A stretch of 64,000 nt of DNA, taken from NCBI RefSeq assembly GCF_024362485.1, contig NZ_CP101456.1, positions 806,001 through 870,000 of the forward strand, read 5' to 3'. Position numbers and translations under genes: made by a program. Shown one piece after another: positions 51,022 to 59,796 of this stretch. The stretch is from Natronobeatus ordinarius. GTDB taxonomy: Archaea; Halobacteriota; Halobacteria; Halobacteriales; Natrialbaceae. The first letter of the stretch is position 1; the number at the start of each line of letters is the position of its first letter. A model generated the notes under the pieces. The model did no database searches. It saw only the letters and a list, made by a program, of their open reading frames with translations, and was not told the origin of the DNA.

Positions 51022-52158
51022 ATGACAGACGAGCAGATCGGAGCCGTCACCGTCCTCGGCGCAGGAACGATGGGGCGGGGTATCGCCGGAGCCGTCGCAC
51101 TCGCGGGATACGAGGTCACGATGCGAGACATCGACCACGAGATTCTCGAGACGGGCTATCGAGCGATCGAGGACACGCTCTCGCGGCTCGATGGAGCCGA
51201 GCCGGTCGACACCGTGATCGACCGGATCGACACCACCGTCGAGCTGGACGCGTCGTGTGCACGGACAGATCTCGTCATCGAGGCCGCACCGGAGGACCTC
51301 GAGATAAAACGGACGGTATTTTCCGAACTCGAGGCTGCTGCGCCAGCCGACGCGATCCTGGCGTCGAACACCTCGACGCTTCGAATCACGGACATCGCCG
51401 CGGCGGTCGAGCGCCCTGATCGCGTCGTTGGCCTCCACTTTTTCAATCCACCCCTCAAAATGGACCTGGTCGAAGTGGTCGCCGGAGACCGATCCGCGCC
51501 CGCCGTCGTCGACACCGCGACGGCGTTCGTCCGATCGCTCGAGAAGACGCCGATTCTCGTCGAGACGGACGTCCCAGGATTCGTCGTTAACAATGTCCTC
51601 GGACCGTACATGCACGAAGCGGCCACGCGTGTCTCGACCGACAGCGCCACCATCGAGGGAATCGACGCGGCGATGGTCCACGACGGCGGCTACCCCATGG
51701 GTCCGTTCGAGCTGACCGACCTCATCGGCCTGGACGTCGTGTACCATCGGTCGACGACAGCCGGCGACTCGATTCCCTCGATCGTCTCCGAGAAACTCGA
51801 CGCCGGCGAACTCGGCCGCAAAAGCGGCGTCGGCTTCTACCGATACGACGACGGCGATGGGCCGACGTACACGCCGGACGACGCGGCCAGCTTCGATCCG
51901 ATCGAACTCGAGGCCGTCCTGGTCAACGAGGCCGCAACGTTGATCGACCGTGACGTGGCGGACGCCGAAACGATCGACGAGGGGCTGCGCATCGGCGGCG
52001 GCTTCCCTGTCGGTCCCTGCCGACGCGGCGACGAGATCGGACTCGATCGGGTCGTCGACGTCCTCGAGGAACGCCTCGAGCGAACCGGCGACGACCGATA
52101 CGAACCGGCAGACACCGTTCGTGACTTCGCAGCCGCGGGCGTCGGATTCTACGATTGA
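51022..52158 (+). CDS. 3-Hydroxyacyl-CoA dehydrogenase (intact) with duplicated C-terminal domain
   Basis: 378 residues. The NAD-binding GAGTMGRGIA is intact (Gly13, Gly15, Gly18). The catalytic block VVGLHFFNP contains His139, and PGFVVNNVLGPYMHEA follows. Two C-terminal helical HAD domains are present (~190-285 and ~300-378). It oxidises 3-hydroxyacyl-CoA to 3-ketoacyl-CoA with NAD+, the step before the adjacent thiolase. It is transcribed divergently from the thiolase operon and convergently to the Lrp-like regulator gene. Contrast with the degenerate dehydrogenase half of the 35318-37198 fusion. Confidence 0.93.
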   Translation: MTDEQIGAVTVLGAGTMGRGIAGAVALAGYEVTMRDIDHEILETGYRAIEDTLSRLDGAEPVDTVIDRIDTTVELDASCARTDLVIEAAPEDLEIKRTVFSELEAAAPADAILASNTSTLRITDIAAAVERPDRVVGLHFFNPPLKMDLVEVVAGDRSAPAVVDTATAFVRSLEKTPILVETDVPGFVVNNVLGPYMHEAATRVSTDSATIEGIDAAMVHDGGYPMGPFELTDLIGLDVVYHRSTTAGDSIPSIVSEKLDAGELGRKSGVGFYRYDDGDGPTYTPDDAASFDPIELEAVLVNEAATLIDRDVADAETIDEGLRIGGGFPVGPCRRGDEIGLDRVVDVLEERLERTGDDRYEPADTVRDFAAAGVGFYD

Positions 52159-52317
52159 TTACGACTGTTGTGACTCAGTACCGAGGCAGCCGCAAGACGG
52201 TTCGCGATTGTATCGGAAAACAGTCACAGCAGATATTCTGGGACGACTTGCCGGGGCTCTTCACGCCAGGCGCCATCGAACACTGCTGGTGGCTGACACC
52301 GTAGCAGCGTTGCAAAC

Positions 52318-52332
52318 ACTCACTGTGTGAGT
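52318..52332. terminator. Short hairpin between convergent genes
   Basis: ACTCAC (52318-52323), a 3-nt loop TGT, then GTGAGT (52327-52332), followed by TCTTT. It lies between the stop codons of the dehydrogenase and the regulator. Weak: archaeal termination depends mainly on U-tracts. Confidence 0.3.
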
Positions 52333-52402
52333 TCTTTCCACTGTAAACCTGGTCTGCTCGAGTGATGGCCGGGTGCTGACTCGAGTCGACGGCGACCGTC
52401 GG

Positions 52403-52921
52403 TCACTCGAAGTGCTCGAGCGCCCTGAACAGTTCGGGATCGGCGCCGAATTTGAGCACGTTGTGCATCGCAGAGTTCCGAACGTTTTCGATGACGGCGC
52501 CGTGGCGTTTGTAGAGTTCGTGAATCCATCGGGCCTCGGCCTCGTTGGAGCCGAACATCATCACCGAGGTCCACTGATACTCTCCGTTCGTAATCGAGAA
52601 AAAGAGCGTGTGCTCGTCGTCGCGAATGTACTCCATCGCGTCACGCCAGCCGTCGGCGAAGTTCTCGGTGTTGAACTTGTACTCGAACAGCGCGAAGTTG
52701 TAGTAGGACTCGTTGGGGATGATCGCCTCGTTGAACACGTTCGCTTCACGCATCTTCCGGATCGTCTCGCTGACGGTGACGTGTGAGACGTCGATGTCGT
52801 ACTTCGTCTCGAGAATATCGGCCAGTTCTCTAGAGGTGACCTGCGGGTCGGCAGCGAGTTCCTGTAAGATGACGATATCTCGATGTTTGAACGACCAGTT
52901 TGGGGGTGTTCCGTCTGTCAT
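52403..52921 (-). CDS. Lrp/AsnC-like winged-helix transcriptional regulator
   Basis: 172 residues. Residues ~10-65 form a winged helix (FKHRDIVILQELAADPQVTS, SHVTVSETIRKMREANVF). The rest is an alpha+beta ligand domain (HTLFFSITNGEYQWTSVMMF, SNEAEARWIHELYKRHG). It sits in the middle of the acyl-CoA/LIV island and is divergent from the importer genes, so it is the likely local regulator. No effector is known; a CoA ester or the imported acid would be candidates. Confidence 0.82.
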   Translation of the reverse strand: MTDGTPPNWSFKHRDIVILQELAADPQVTSRELADILETKYDIDVSHVTVSETIRKMREANVFNEAIIPNESYYNFALFEYKFNTENFADGWRDAMEYIRDDEHTLFFSITNGEYQWTSVMMFGSNEAEARWIHELYKRHGAVIENVRNSAMHNVLKFGADPELFRALEHFE

Positions 52922-53383
52922 AGGTCAACGCTCCACGGGGGCACGTACTGTGTGTTTCGGTCGAGTGTGCGTTCTCCGTCACGCGCCGTCTGTGTCGGAC
53001 GCGCCGACGAACCCACTCTGGGTATGTGCCCATCGTGACCGTTGCGTTCCCCTCGAGGTTTAACAGTGTTAGATCTATCGGTCCGGGTGGTTCGTTCCGT
53101 TCGCACCTCGGTAACCACTATCGAGTGCACTCTCTGCTCACGGTACGCTTCGGGCGGACGTCTCGAGATCGAAATCAGCTCCCGGATGGTCCCTATTCGG
53201 CCGCACGTACGCGTTTACGACACGGACGTGGGTCGTTTAAACGGCACCGATTTTGCACCGGTGCGTCGGTCGTCCCTGCCCCAGAAAGCTGTCGACGAGC
53301 TATTCGGTCTTTTACCACTGAAACTTATGTAAGGATAAAAATAAACGAATGATTTATCACGATTGCTTTGAGTTAACTTTGTT
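52922..53383. other. Regulator-importer intergenic region
   Basis: 462 bp between divergent starts. Short ORFs on both strands lack haloarchaeal composition. The 3' end is AT-rich and carries the importer promoter. No RNA gene is recognised. Confidence 0.4.
53350..53358 (+). promoter_or_regulatory. TATA-like box of the LIV-type importer operon
   Basis: TGATTTATC centred about 30 nt before the ATG at 53384, inside an AT-rich tract (53330-53360). This favours 53384 over 53411 as the start. Confidence 0.5.
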
Positions 53384-54673
53384 ATGGCAACCGGCAGTGA
53401 TCGACATACAATGGTAAACAGAGACCACGCATCGGGATCGGCGGCCCTGAACAGGCGAAGCTTCTTGCGCGCATCGACCGTGGCAGGGGGGCTCGCACTC
53501 GCCGGCTGTCTGGGTGAGCAGGAGGAACGCGACGGTATTTCCGTCGGCGTCTTGCTACCCTCGCCACCGGACGAAAATCCCGTCTCGCTGTCGATGCGAA
53601 ACGGGGCCCAACTCGCGGTCGACGAACTCTCAGAAAGTGACGATCTCATCACAGAGGAGATCGACCTGGTAGTCGAGAGCACCAACGGACAGCCTTCGAC
53701 CGGGCAGCGCGTACACGAACAACTCACCAGAGGCGAAGATCCCGTCGACATGACGACCGGAATCTTCACCAGTGAGGTCCTGATGGCGGTCATGGACGGC
53801 ATCGCCGACTCACGGACGCCACACTTCACGACCGGTGCTAACACCCCCGCGGCGAGCGAACTCGTCCACGATGAATACGACCGGTACAAGTACCACTTCC
53901 GGACGGGGCTGTTCAACAGCCACTACCTCGGCGAGAGCATGGCCGACTTCGCGGACGGCAACTTCGAGCAGATGGGATGGGACAGCATCGCCGTCCTCAT
54001 CGAGGACTACGAGTGGACGATCCCCGTCGCCGAGCGGCTCAACGAGCGACTCGAGGACGCCGACGTCGAGGTCGTGATGGACGAACGCTACGCTGCCGGA
54101 ACGGACAACTTCGACCCGATCTACGACGAGATCGAGAGCGAAGGCGCCGACGGGGCGTACATCTGCATGGCACACACGGGTGTCCCGGCGGTGTTGCAGT
54201 GGGCACAGCAGAACCGTTCGTTCGGGTTCGGTGGCATTCACATTCCGTTACAGTACCCCAATATGTACGAGGACTTAGACGGGGCGCCAGAGGGTGCCTT
54301 CACGCAGAACTTCGCGACGCCGACGACGCCCGTCACGGAGAAGACCGAGGCGTTCGGATCGGCCTACGTCGAGGAGTTCGGCCAGGAGCCCGTCTTCTCC
54401 GCGTACACCACCTACGATGCCGTCTACAGCTACGCCACGGCGGTCCAGGAGGTCGGGTCAACCGACGCCGACGAGGTCGTCGCGGCCCTCGAAGACCAGC
54501 GCTACACCGGCACTGTCGGAAACATCGAGTACGCAGATGCGAGCGAACCCAACGCCCACGACACGGTGTACGGCCCGGACAACGTCTACGGCCTCTACGC
54601 GCAGTGGCAGGACGGCGAACAGATTCCCATCTTCCCCGAGGAACTGGCCACGTCCTCCTACCAGGGTCAGTAA
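53384..54673 (+). CDS. LIV-type ABC importer substrate-binding lipoprotein
   Basis: 429 residues. The N-terminus has a Tat signal (NRRSFLRAS) running into a lipobox (LALAGC), so it should be exported folded and lipid-anchored outside the membrane. The mature part is the periplasmic-binding type 1 fold of branched-chain amino-acid/amide/aromatic acid binders (GISVGVLLPSPPDENPVSLS, GAQLAVDELSES, YTTYDAVYSYATAV). Its neighbours, two acyl-CoA ligases and beta-oxidation genes, suggest a carboxylic acid rather than leucine. Start is ATG 53384 (alternative 53411). First of five importer genes. Confidence 0.92.
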   Translation: MATGSDRHTMVNRDHASGSAALNRRSFLRASTVAGGLALAGCLGEQEERDGISVGVLLPSPPDENPVSLSMRNGAQLAVDELSESDDLITEEIDLVVESTNGQPSTGQRVHEQLTRGEDPVDMTTGIFTSEVLMAVMDGIADSRTPHFTTGANTPAASELVHDEYDRYKYHFRTGLFNSHYLGESMADFADGNFEQMGWDSIAVLIEDYEWTIPVAERLNERLEDADVEVVMDERYAAGTDNFDPIYDEIESEGADGAYICMAHTGVPAVLQWAQQNRSFGFGGIHIPLQYPNMYEDLDGAPEGAFTQNFATPTTPVTEKTEAFGSAYVEEFGQEPVFSAYTTYDAVYSYATAVQEVGSTDADEVVAALEDQRYTGTVGNIEYADASEPNAHDTVYGPDNVYGLYAQWQDGEQIPIFPEELATSSYQGQ

Positions 54674-54687
54674 CTCCGCTACACACA

Positions 54688-55554
54688 ATGGTTTCAGTGA
54701 TCAATATAGTCATAAACTCGATAACGATCAGTGCGCTCTACGCACTCATCGCGATCGGTTTCACGCTGATCTTCGGCGTCGGAGGCGTTCTCAACCTGAC
54801 CTACGGTGCAGTGATCACGATCGGCGCGTACGTCGTCTACGCGTTCACGCGCGGATTCGTCGACGTCGGCATCGTCGGAGCGATCGTCCCGGCACTCATC
54901 GTCGGCGCCGTGGTCAGCGGCGTACTCTACAACTGGTTCATCCGCCACATCCAGGACGAGCCGATCGTGGTGATGATCCTCACCCTGTTGATCGCGCTCG
55001 TCGTCGAGGAACTGTTCGCCGTCGCCGCGGGCTCACGCGAACGCGCAATCCCGCTGCTGTGGGAGGGGCAGCTGTCGGTGCTCGGACAGACCGTTCAGCA
55101 AAACGACATCGCCGTGTTCGTCCTCTCCTGGCTCGTCATCATCGGGATCTTTCTCTTCATCAACCGGACCACGACGGGCCAGGCGATCGTCGCAACTAGC
55201 ATGAGCACCAAAGGTGCCGCACTGGTGGGCATCAATACGACCCGGATCAACCTCTACACGTGGATCATCTCGGGCATGCTCGCCGCGATCGCGGGCCTGT
55301 TCCTGGGATCGAAGTACGGGGTCTACCCCGGCATGGGGCTCAACCCACTCATCCTGGCGTTCACGATCGTCGTCCTCGGTGGCATTGGCTCGATCCGCGG
55401 GAGCGTCGTCGGTGCCTACCTGATCGGCACGCTCGAGGTGTTGACCGCCTCGCTCGTCTCCCACTCGCTGACCCAGGTCATCCCGCTGGTCGTGCTCGTC
55501 GTCGTTCTGATCGTCAAACCCGAGGGCCTCTTCGGACGGCCCCACACGGAGTAA
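54688..55554 (+). CDS. livH: LIV-type ABC importer permease (LivH-like)
   Basis: 288 residues, about eight hydrophobic helices. It begins INIVINSITISALYALIAIG, then FTLIFGVGGVLNLTYGA, characteristic of LivH. A conserved cytoplasmic EAA-like loop lies near TTTGQAIVATSMSTKGAALV, and the end is KPEGLFGRP. Forms the membrane channel with the LivM-like protein. Start is the ATG at 54688, 14 bp after the binding-protein stop; a longer in-frame ORF upstream overlaps that gene out of frame. Confidence 0.93.
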   Translation: MVSVINIVINSITISALYALIAIGFTLIFGVGGVLNLTYGAVITIGAYVVYAFTRGFVDVGIVGAIVPALIVGAVVSGVLYNWFIRHIQDEPIVVMILTLLIALVVEELFAVAAGSRERAIPLLWEGQLSVLGQTVQQNDIAVFVLSWLVIIGIFLFINRTTTGQAIVATSMSTKGAALVGINTTRINLYTWIISGMLAAIAGLFLGSKYGVYPGMGLNPLILAFTIVVLGGIGSIRGSVVGAYLIGTLEVLTASLVSHSLTQVIPLVVLVVVLIVKPEGLFGRPHTE

Positions 55555-55558
55555 TACC

Positions 55559-56686
55559 ATGAGTAGACTCACTACCCTCGGAGAACGGTTCGCGGCATCG
55601 ACAGCACTCCGGTACAAGCTCGGCGTGCTCGGAATCGGCGCCCTCGCGGCGTTCCCGCTGGTCGTCGCCAACACGCCGATCCCGTTGATCTGGATTCGGA
55701 CGCTCACTGTCGCGTTCTTCTTCGGGATCTTCGCGATGAGCTGGGACGTCCTGTCGGGATACACCGGTCAGATCAGCTTCGGCCACGCGTTGTTTTTCGC
55801 CATCGGTGGCTACACCTCGACGTTGCTCAACCTCGAGTTCGGCATCACGCCGGCGCTGAGCATCACTGTCGGCGTCGTGCTCAGCGTCCTCGTCGGGTTG
55901 CTGATCGGGGTTCCCGCCCTTCGACTCAGCGGTCCGTACCTCGGACTCGTCACGCTCGTCGCACCGTTGATCCTCCTCCAGATCTTCACGATGTACAGTG
56001 ACACGTTCGGCGGCGAACTCGGGCTCCGAAGCCCCCAACAACTCCTCCGGTTCGACGACTACGTCGTCGAGCTCACTGCTAACTATTACTTCGCGCTCGT
56101 CGTCTTCCTCGCCGTCCTCGCGGTCCTCTGGGTGATCACCCGCTCTGACACCGGGAAGGTGTTTACCGCGATCCGTGAGGACGAAGAGGCAGTCGCCGCT
56201 GCCGGCCTGAACACGACCAAATTCAAGATCTTCGCGTTCGCGCTCAGCGCGGCCGTCGGTGGCTTCGGTGGCGCCGTCTTCGTTCACTCGAGCGTCGGTT
56301 CGACCACGCCGGGCGTGTTACTCGATATCCACGTCAGCATCGAGGTCGTGATCGCCACGATTCTCGGTGGGATGGGAACCATCGTCGGCGCGGCGATCGG
56401 CGGCATTCTGCTCGTCGTCCTCCAGGATTTCCTCGATGGCATCTCGTTCGCACTGCCATTGCTCGGCGTCGAGATTTCGGCGATGTCCTTCGCGATCTTC
56501 GGGACCATCGCCCTCGCGATGATCTTCTATATGCCGCGCGGGCTGCTTCCTGCCTCGATCGACGCCGGGAGACGCGCGCTCGATCGGCGCCGGGCCGATC
56601 GAGCGGTGACCGACGGCGGCACCGACGAGTCGCGGGGCGGTAGCACCGACGACGCGTTTGCAGACCACGGGGGTGAGTCCCGATGA
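55559..56686 (+). CDS. livM: LIV-type ABC importer permease (LivM-like)
   Basis: 375 residues, about nine hydrophobic helices. Typical LivM blocks: SWDVLSGYTGQISFGHALFF, GPYLGLVTLVAPLILLQIF and FKIFAFALSAAVGGFGGAVF. An unusual acidic hydrophilic tail (~residues 340-375) extends past the last helix (GLLPASIDAGRRALDRRRAD). Overlaps livG by 4 bp (ATGA at 56683). Confidence 0.93.
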   Translation: MSRLTTLGERFAASTALRYKLGVLGIGALAAFPLVVANTPIPLIWIRTLTVAFFFGIFAMSWDVLSGYTGQISFGHALFFAIGGYTSTLLNLEFGITPALSITVGVVLSVLVGLLIGVPALRLSGPYLGLVTLVAPLILLQIFTMYSDTFGGELGLRSPQQLLRFDDYVVELTANYYFALVVFLAVLAVLWVITRSDTGKVFTAIREDEEAVAAAGLNTTKFKIFAFALSAAVGGFGGAVFVHSSVGSTTPGVLLDIHVSIEVVIATILGGMGTIVGAAIGGILLVVLQDFLDGISFALPLLGVEISAMSFAIFGTIALAMIFYMPRGLLPASIDAGRRALDRRRADRAVTDGGTDESRGGSTDDAFADHGGESR

Positions 56687-57462
56687 CGGTTCGATCGTCG
56701 GCGCTCACCGACTCGTCGTACGGCCCGGACGACGGAATCCTGGTCCTCTCGGGCCTGGTCAAGGAGTTCGGCGGACTCACTGCCGTCGACGACCTCTCGT
56801 TCGCGGTCGAAGAAGGCGAGATCCTGGGGTTCATCGGCCCTAACGGCGCGGGCAAGTCCACGACGTTCAACGCCGTCATGGGCACGTTCCCGCCGACGGA
56901 CGGCACCGTCTGGTACGACGGCGACGACGTCACGGGGCTGCCGACGCACGAGATGGTCAAACGTGGGCTCGCCCGGACGTTCCAGTCGTTCAAGCCGTTT
57001 CAGGACCGAACGGTCGTCGAAAACGTCCAGGTCCCACTGCTCCCCGATCGACTGTTCTCCTGGTCGACCCTGCAGGAACGGACCGGCGACCGCGCCATCG
57101 AACTCTGTGAACGCGTGGGTCTCGGGGATCGCCTGCACACCAATCCGGAAGAACTGCCACACGCCGGGATGCTTCGACTCGAGCTCGCTCGAGCGCTCGC
57201 GACCGATCCCGACGTCCTCCTCGTCGACGAACCGTTCGCCGGGCTCTCGATGAGCGAGGTCGAAGAGTTCTCCACGCTGTTCGAACAGCTTCGGCAGGAG
57301 GGAATCACGATTATCGTCATCGACCACAATATGCGCGGACTGTTGACCCTCGTCGATCGCGTCATCGCCATCCAGTTCGGCAAGAAGATCGCCGAGGGAT
57401 CGCCGGCGGAGATTCGAGCCGATCCGATCGTGCAGGAAGCGTACCTGGGGGGTGATCTATGA
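56683..57462 (+). CDS. livG: LIV-type ABC importer ATPase (LivG-like)
   Basis: 259 residues. Walker A GPNGAGKSTTFNAV, Walker B DVLLVDEPFAGL and a C-terminal extension (IQFGKKIAEGSPAEIRADPI VQEAYLGGD, split here) typical of LivG. The signature C-loop is atypical: HAGMLRLELARAL, where LivG normally has LSYGxQRxLEIARAL, so the LSGGQ-like Ser/Gly are replaced. Position in the operon (LivK-H-M-G-F) and length support the call. Overlaps both neighbours by 4 bp. Confidence 0.9.
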   Translation: MTVRSSALTDSSYGPDDGILVLSGLVKEFGGLTAVDDLSFAVEEGEILGFIGPNGAGKSTTFNAVMGTFPPTDGTVWYDGDDVTGLPTHEMVKRGLARTFQSFKPFQDRTVVENVQVPLLPDRLFSWSTLQERTGDRAIELCERVGLGDRLHTNPEELPHAGMLRLELARALATDPDVLLVDEPFAGLSMSEVEEFSTLFEQLRQEGITIIVIDHNMRGLLTLVDRVIAIQFGKKIAEGSPAEIRADPIVQEAYLGGDL

Positions 57463-58205
57463 GCGACGATGTCGGTCGTGGACGCGATGACCTCGCTGCT
57501 GGGGAGCCCGTTCTCAATGTCTCGGACCTCCACGTCTCCTACGACAAGATCATCGCCCTCCGAGGGATTTCGCTTTCGGTCGACCGGGGTGAGGTCGTCT
57601 CGATCATCGGCCCCAACGGGGCCGGAAAATCGACGTTCGCCGACACCGTCGCCGGCTTCCTCGACTACGAGGGCGAGATCACCTACCTGGGTGCGGAACT
57701 CGGCGGACGGTCGCCGGCGACACTGGTCGAGGCTGGGCTCGTCTACTGCACCGAAAAACGAGACCTGTTCGGTCACATGACCGTCCGGGAGAACCTTCGA
57801 ATCGGCTCGTACCGCCGCGGCGAGAACGTCGACGAGCGCCTCGAGTACGTCTACGACCTCTTCCCGCGACTCGAAGAGCGCGAAGACCAGGAGGCGGCGA
57901 CGATGAGTGGCGGCGAACAGCAGATGCTCGCGATCGGACGGTCGCTGATGAGCGACCCCGAGGTCCTGTTGCTCGACGAGCCGACGATCGGACTCGCACC
58001 GGTCATCCTCGAGGACATAAGCGAGGCACTCGAGGAGATCAGTGCACAGGGCGTAACGGTCGTGCTCTGTGAACAGAACGTCACGTTCGCGATGAACCAC
58101 GCCGACCGGATCTACCTCCTCGAGAACGGACGCATCGAGTTCGAGGGCGACCCATCGACGCTGCGCGACGACGACTACGTCCGGGACGCCTACCTCGGCG
58201 AATAG
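57459..58205 (+). CDS. livF: LIV-type ABC importer ATPase (LivF-like)
   Basis: 248 residues. Walker A GPNGAGKSTFADTV, C-loop MSGGEQQMLAIGRSLM, Walker B EVLLLDEPTIGLAP and the LivF-typical ending DDYVRDAYLGE. With LivG it forms the heterodimeric motor. It overlaps livG by 4 bp and ends 3 bp before the converging ligase stop. Confidence 0.93.
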   Translation: MSDDVGRGRDDLAAGEPVLNVSDLHVSYDKIIALRGISLSVDRGEVVSIIGPNGAGKSTFADTVAGFLDYEGEITYLGAELGGRSPATLVEAGLVYCTEKRDLFGHMTVRENLRIGSYRRGENVDERLEYVYDLFPRLEEREDQEAATMSGGEQQMLAIGRSLMSDPEVLLLDEPTIGLAPVILEDISEALEEISAQGVTVVLCEQNVTFAMNHADRIYLLENGRIEFEGDPSTLRDDDYVRDAYLGE

Positions 58206-58208
58206 CCG

Positions 58209-59783
58209 TTACTGCTTTTCTTCCCGATCCCAGGCGTCGCCGATCCCCCGTTCTTTGAGCCGGTACTTCTCGATGCGTTCGGTCGCCGTTTTCGGGAACG
58301 TCTCGACGAACTCGACATAGCGTGGGATCTTGAACGACGCTAGCCGATCTCCACACCACTCGACGACGTCGGCGTGGGTCAGGTCGCTGTTGGGGCTGCG
58401 CTTTACGTAGGCTTTGACGTCTTCTTCGCCGAGCTCGCCGGGGACCCCGACGATCGCACACTCGACGACGTCCGGACAGGTCTCGAGAACCGTCTCGACT
58501 TCCGTCGCCGAGATGTTCTCGCCCCGACGCCGGATCGTGTACGTCTTGCGCTCGAGGAAGTAGTAGTAGCCGTCTTCGTCGCGGTAGCCGACGTCGCCGG
58601 TGTGAAACCAGAGGTTCCGCCACGCCTCGACCGTCGCCGCCGGCTTTCCGTAGTAGCCGGTCATCATCGTGTACGGCTCGGTCGGTCTGACGACGATTTC
58701 GCCGACCTCGTTCGGCCCGAGCGGCCGGTCGTGGCCGTCGACGATGGCCAGTTCTGCGTGTCTGACCGGCCGTCCGAAACTGCCGCGGCGAGGGTCGTCC
58801 CGGTCGTTCATCGCCGCGATCGCGGCCGTCTCGGTGAGCCCGTACGCCTCGAACAGCTGGACGCCGAAACGGTCGGCGAACGTCTCGTAGAGGTCTTCGG
58901 GGACGGGTGCGGCGATCCCGTACTCCGCGGGGTGCTCATCGTCGTCGGGCGAGCGTGGCTGGCTCTCGAGCGCCCGGAGCATGGTACCGATGGCGACGAA
59001 GTAGGTCGCGTCGGCCGCCCGGAGCTGCTCCCAGTAGTTCGACGCGCTGAACCACCGTTCCATCGCGAAGTCGCCGCCGGTGTGTAGCGCCCCCATCACA
59101 GTCAGCTGCTGCGGATTGCAGTGAAACAGCGGCAGCGTCGTGAACGTCGTATCCGACTTCGTCAGCCCGAGGTGGGTGACGAACTCGAGGCCAGTGTTCA
59201 GATACGAGAAGTGCGGGAGTTCGACGCCCTTGGGTAACCCCGTCGTCCCGCTCGTGTAGATGACGCTCATCGTGTCCCCGAGACCGACGTCGACCGCCGG
59301 AACGGCTGCGGGATCTCCCTCCTCGAGTTCCGCGAACGGTCGATACCGATCGTCGTCTCCCTCGAGGAGGTACTCGGTCGAGATTCCCTCGAGGGAGTCG
59401 CTGACGGCTTCGTACTGGTCGCGCGTGTCTGATTCGAGGACGAGTACGTCGGCCCCGGAGTCCTCGAGGATGTACGTGAGCCCGTCACCTTTGAGTTCGA
59501 CGTTCAGCGGGACCATTACGGCGCCGAGTTTCGCGAGCGCGAACCAGGTCGCCAGGTACGCTGTGGAGTTGTACAGGAACGTACAGACCGGATCGCCGGG
59601 CTCGACGCCGGCCGTCGCGAGCGCCCCCGCGATCCGGTCTGATCGGTCGTCGAGCTCGCCGTACGTGCAGGTCTCCTCGTCGTAGTGAACGAACGGATCG
59701 TCGGCCCAGCGGTCGACGGCGTGGCTGATGAGTTCGGGAATCGTTTCGTACGGGAGACTGGTCGGGTCGGTAGGGTGTGTCAT
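58209..59783 (-). CDS. AMP-forming acyl-CoA ligase (CaiC-like) with Arg at the usual catalytic Lys
   Basis: 524 residues of the ANL superfamily. P-loop-like IYTSGTTGLPKG, A5 FEAYGLTETAAI and A7 WFHTGDVGYRDEDGYYYFLE with hinge RKTYTIRRRGENISATEVE. The A10 motif reads PKTATERIEKYRLKE: the Lys that normally follows TxxG (as in PKTATGK of the ligase at 61200) is Arg, with a Lys three residues on. It forms acyl-CoA from a carboxylate, ATP and CoA; activity with Arg needs testing. Start is ATG 59783. It lies 13 bp after the acyl-CoA dehydrogenase gene on the same strand, so an operon is likely. Confidence 0.88.
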   Translation of the reverse strand: MTHPTDPTSLPYETIPELISHAVDRWADDPFVHYDEETCTYGELDDRSDRIAGALATAGVEPGDPVCTFLYNSTAYLATWFALAKLGAVMVPLNVELKGDGLTYILEDSGADVLVLESDTRDQYEAVSDSLEGISTEYLLEGDDDRYRPFAELEEGDPAAVPAVDVGLGDTMSVIYTSGTTGLPKGVELPHFSYLNTGLEFVTHLGLTKSDTTFTTLPLFHCNPQQLTVMGALHTGGDFAMERWFSASNYWEQLRAADATYFVAIGTMLRALESQPRSPDDDEHPAEYGIAAPVPEDLYETFADRFGVQLFEAYGLTETAAIAAMNDRDDPRRGSFGRPVRHAELAIVDGHDRPLGPNEVGEIVVRPTEPYTMMTGYYGKPAATVEAWRNLWFHTGDVGYRDEDGYYYFLERKTYTIRRRGENISATEVETVLETCPDVVECAIVGVPGELGEEDVKAYVKRSPNSDLTHADVVEWCGDRLASFKIPRYVEFVETFPKTATERIEKYRLKERGIGDAWDREEKQ

Positions 59784-59796
59784 TGGTGGATCGAGA

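Noticed and set aside
52922-53340. Several ORFs of 60-110 codons on both strands between the regulator and the importer
   Set aside because: Composition is unlike neighbouring genes, frames overlap each other, and none has a recognisable motif or start signal.
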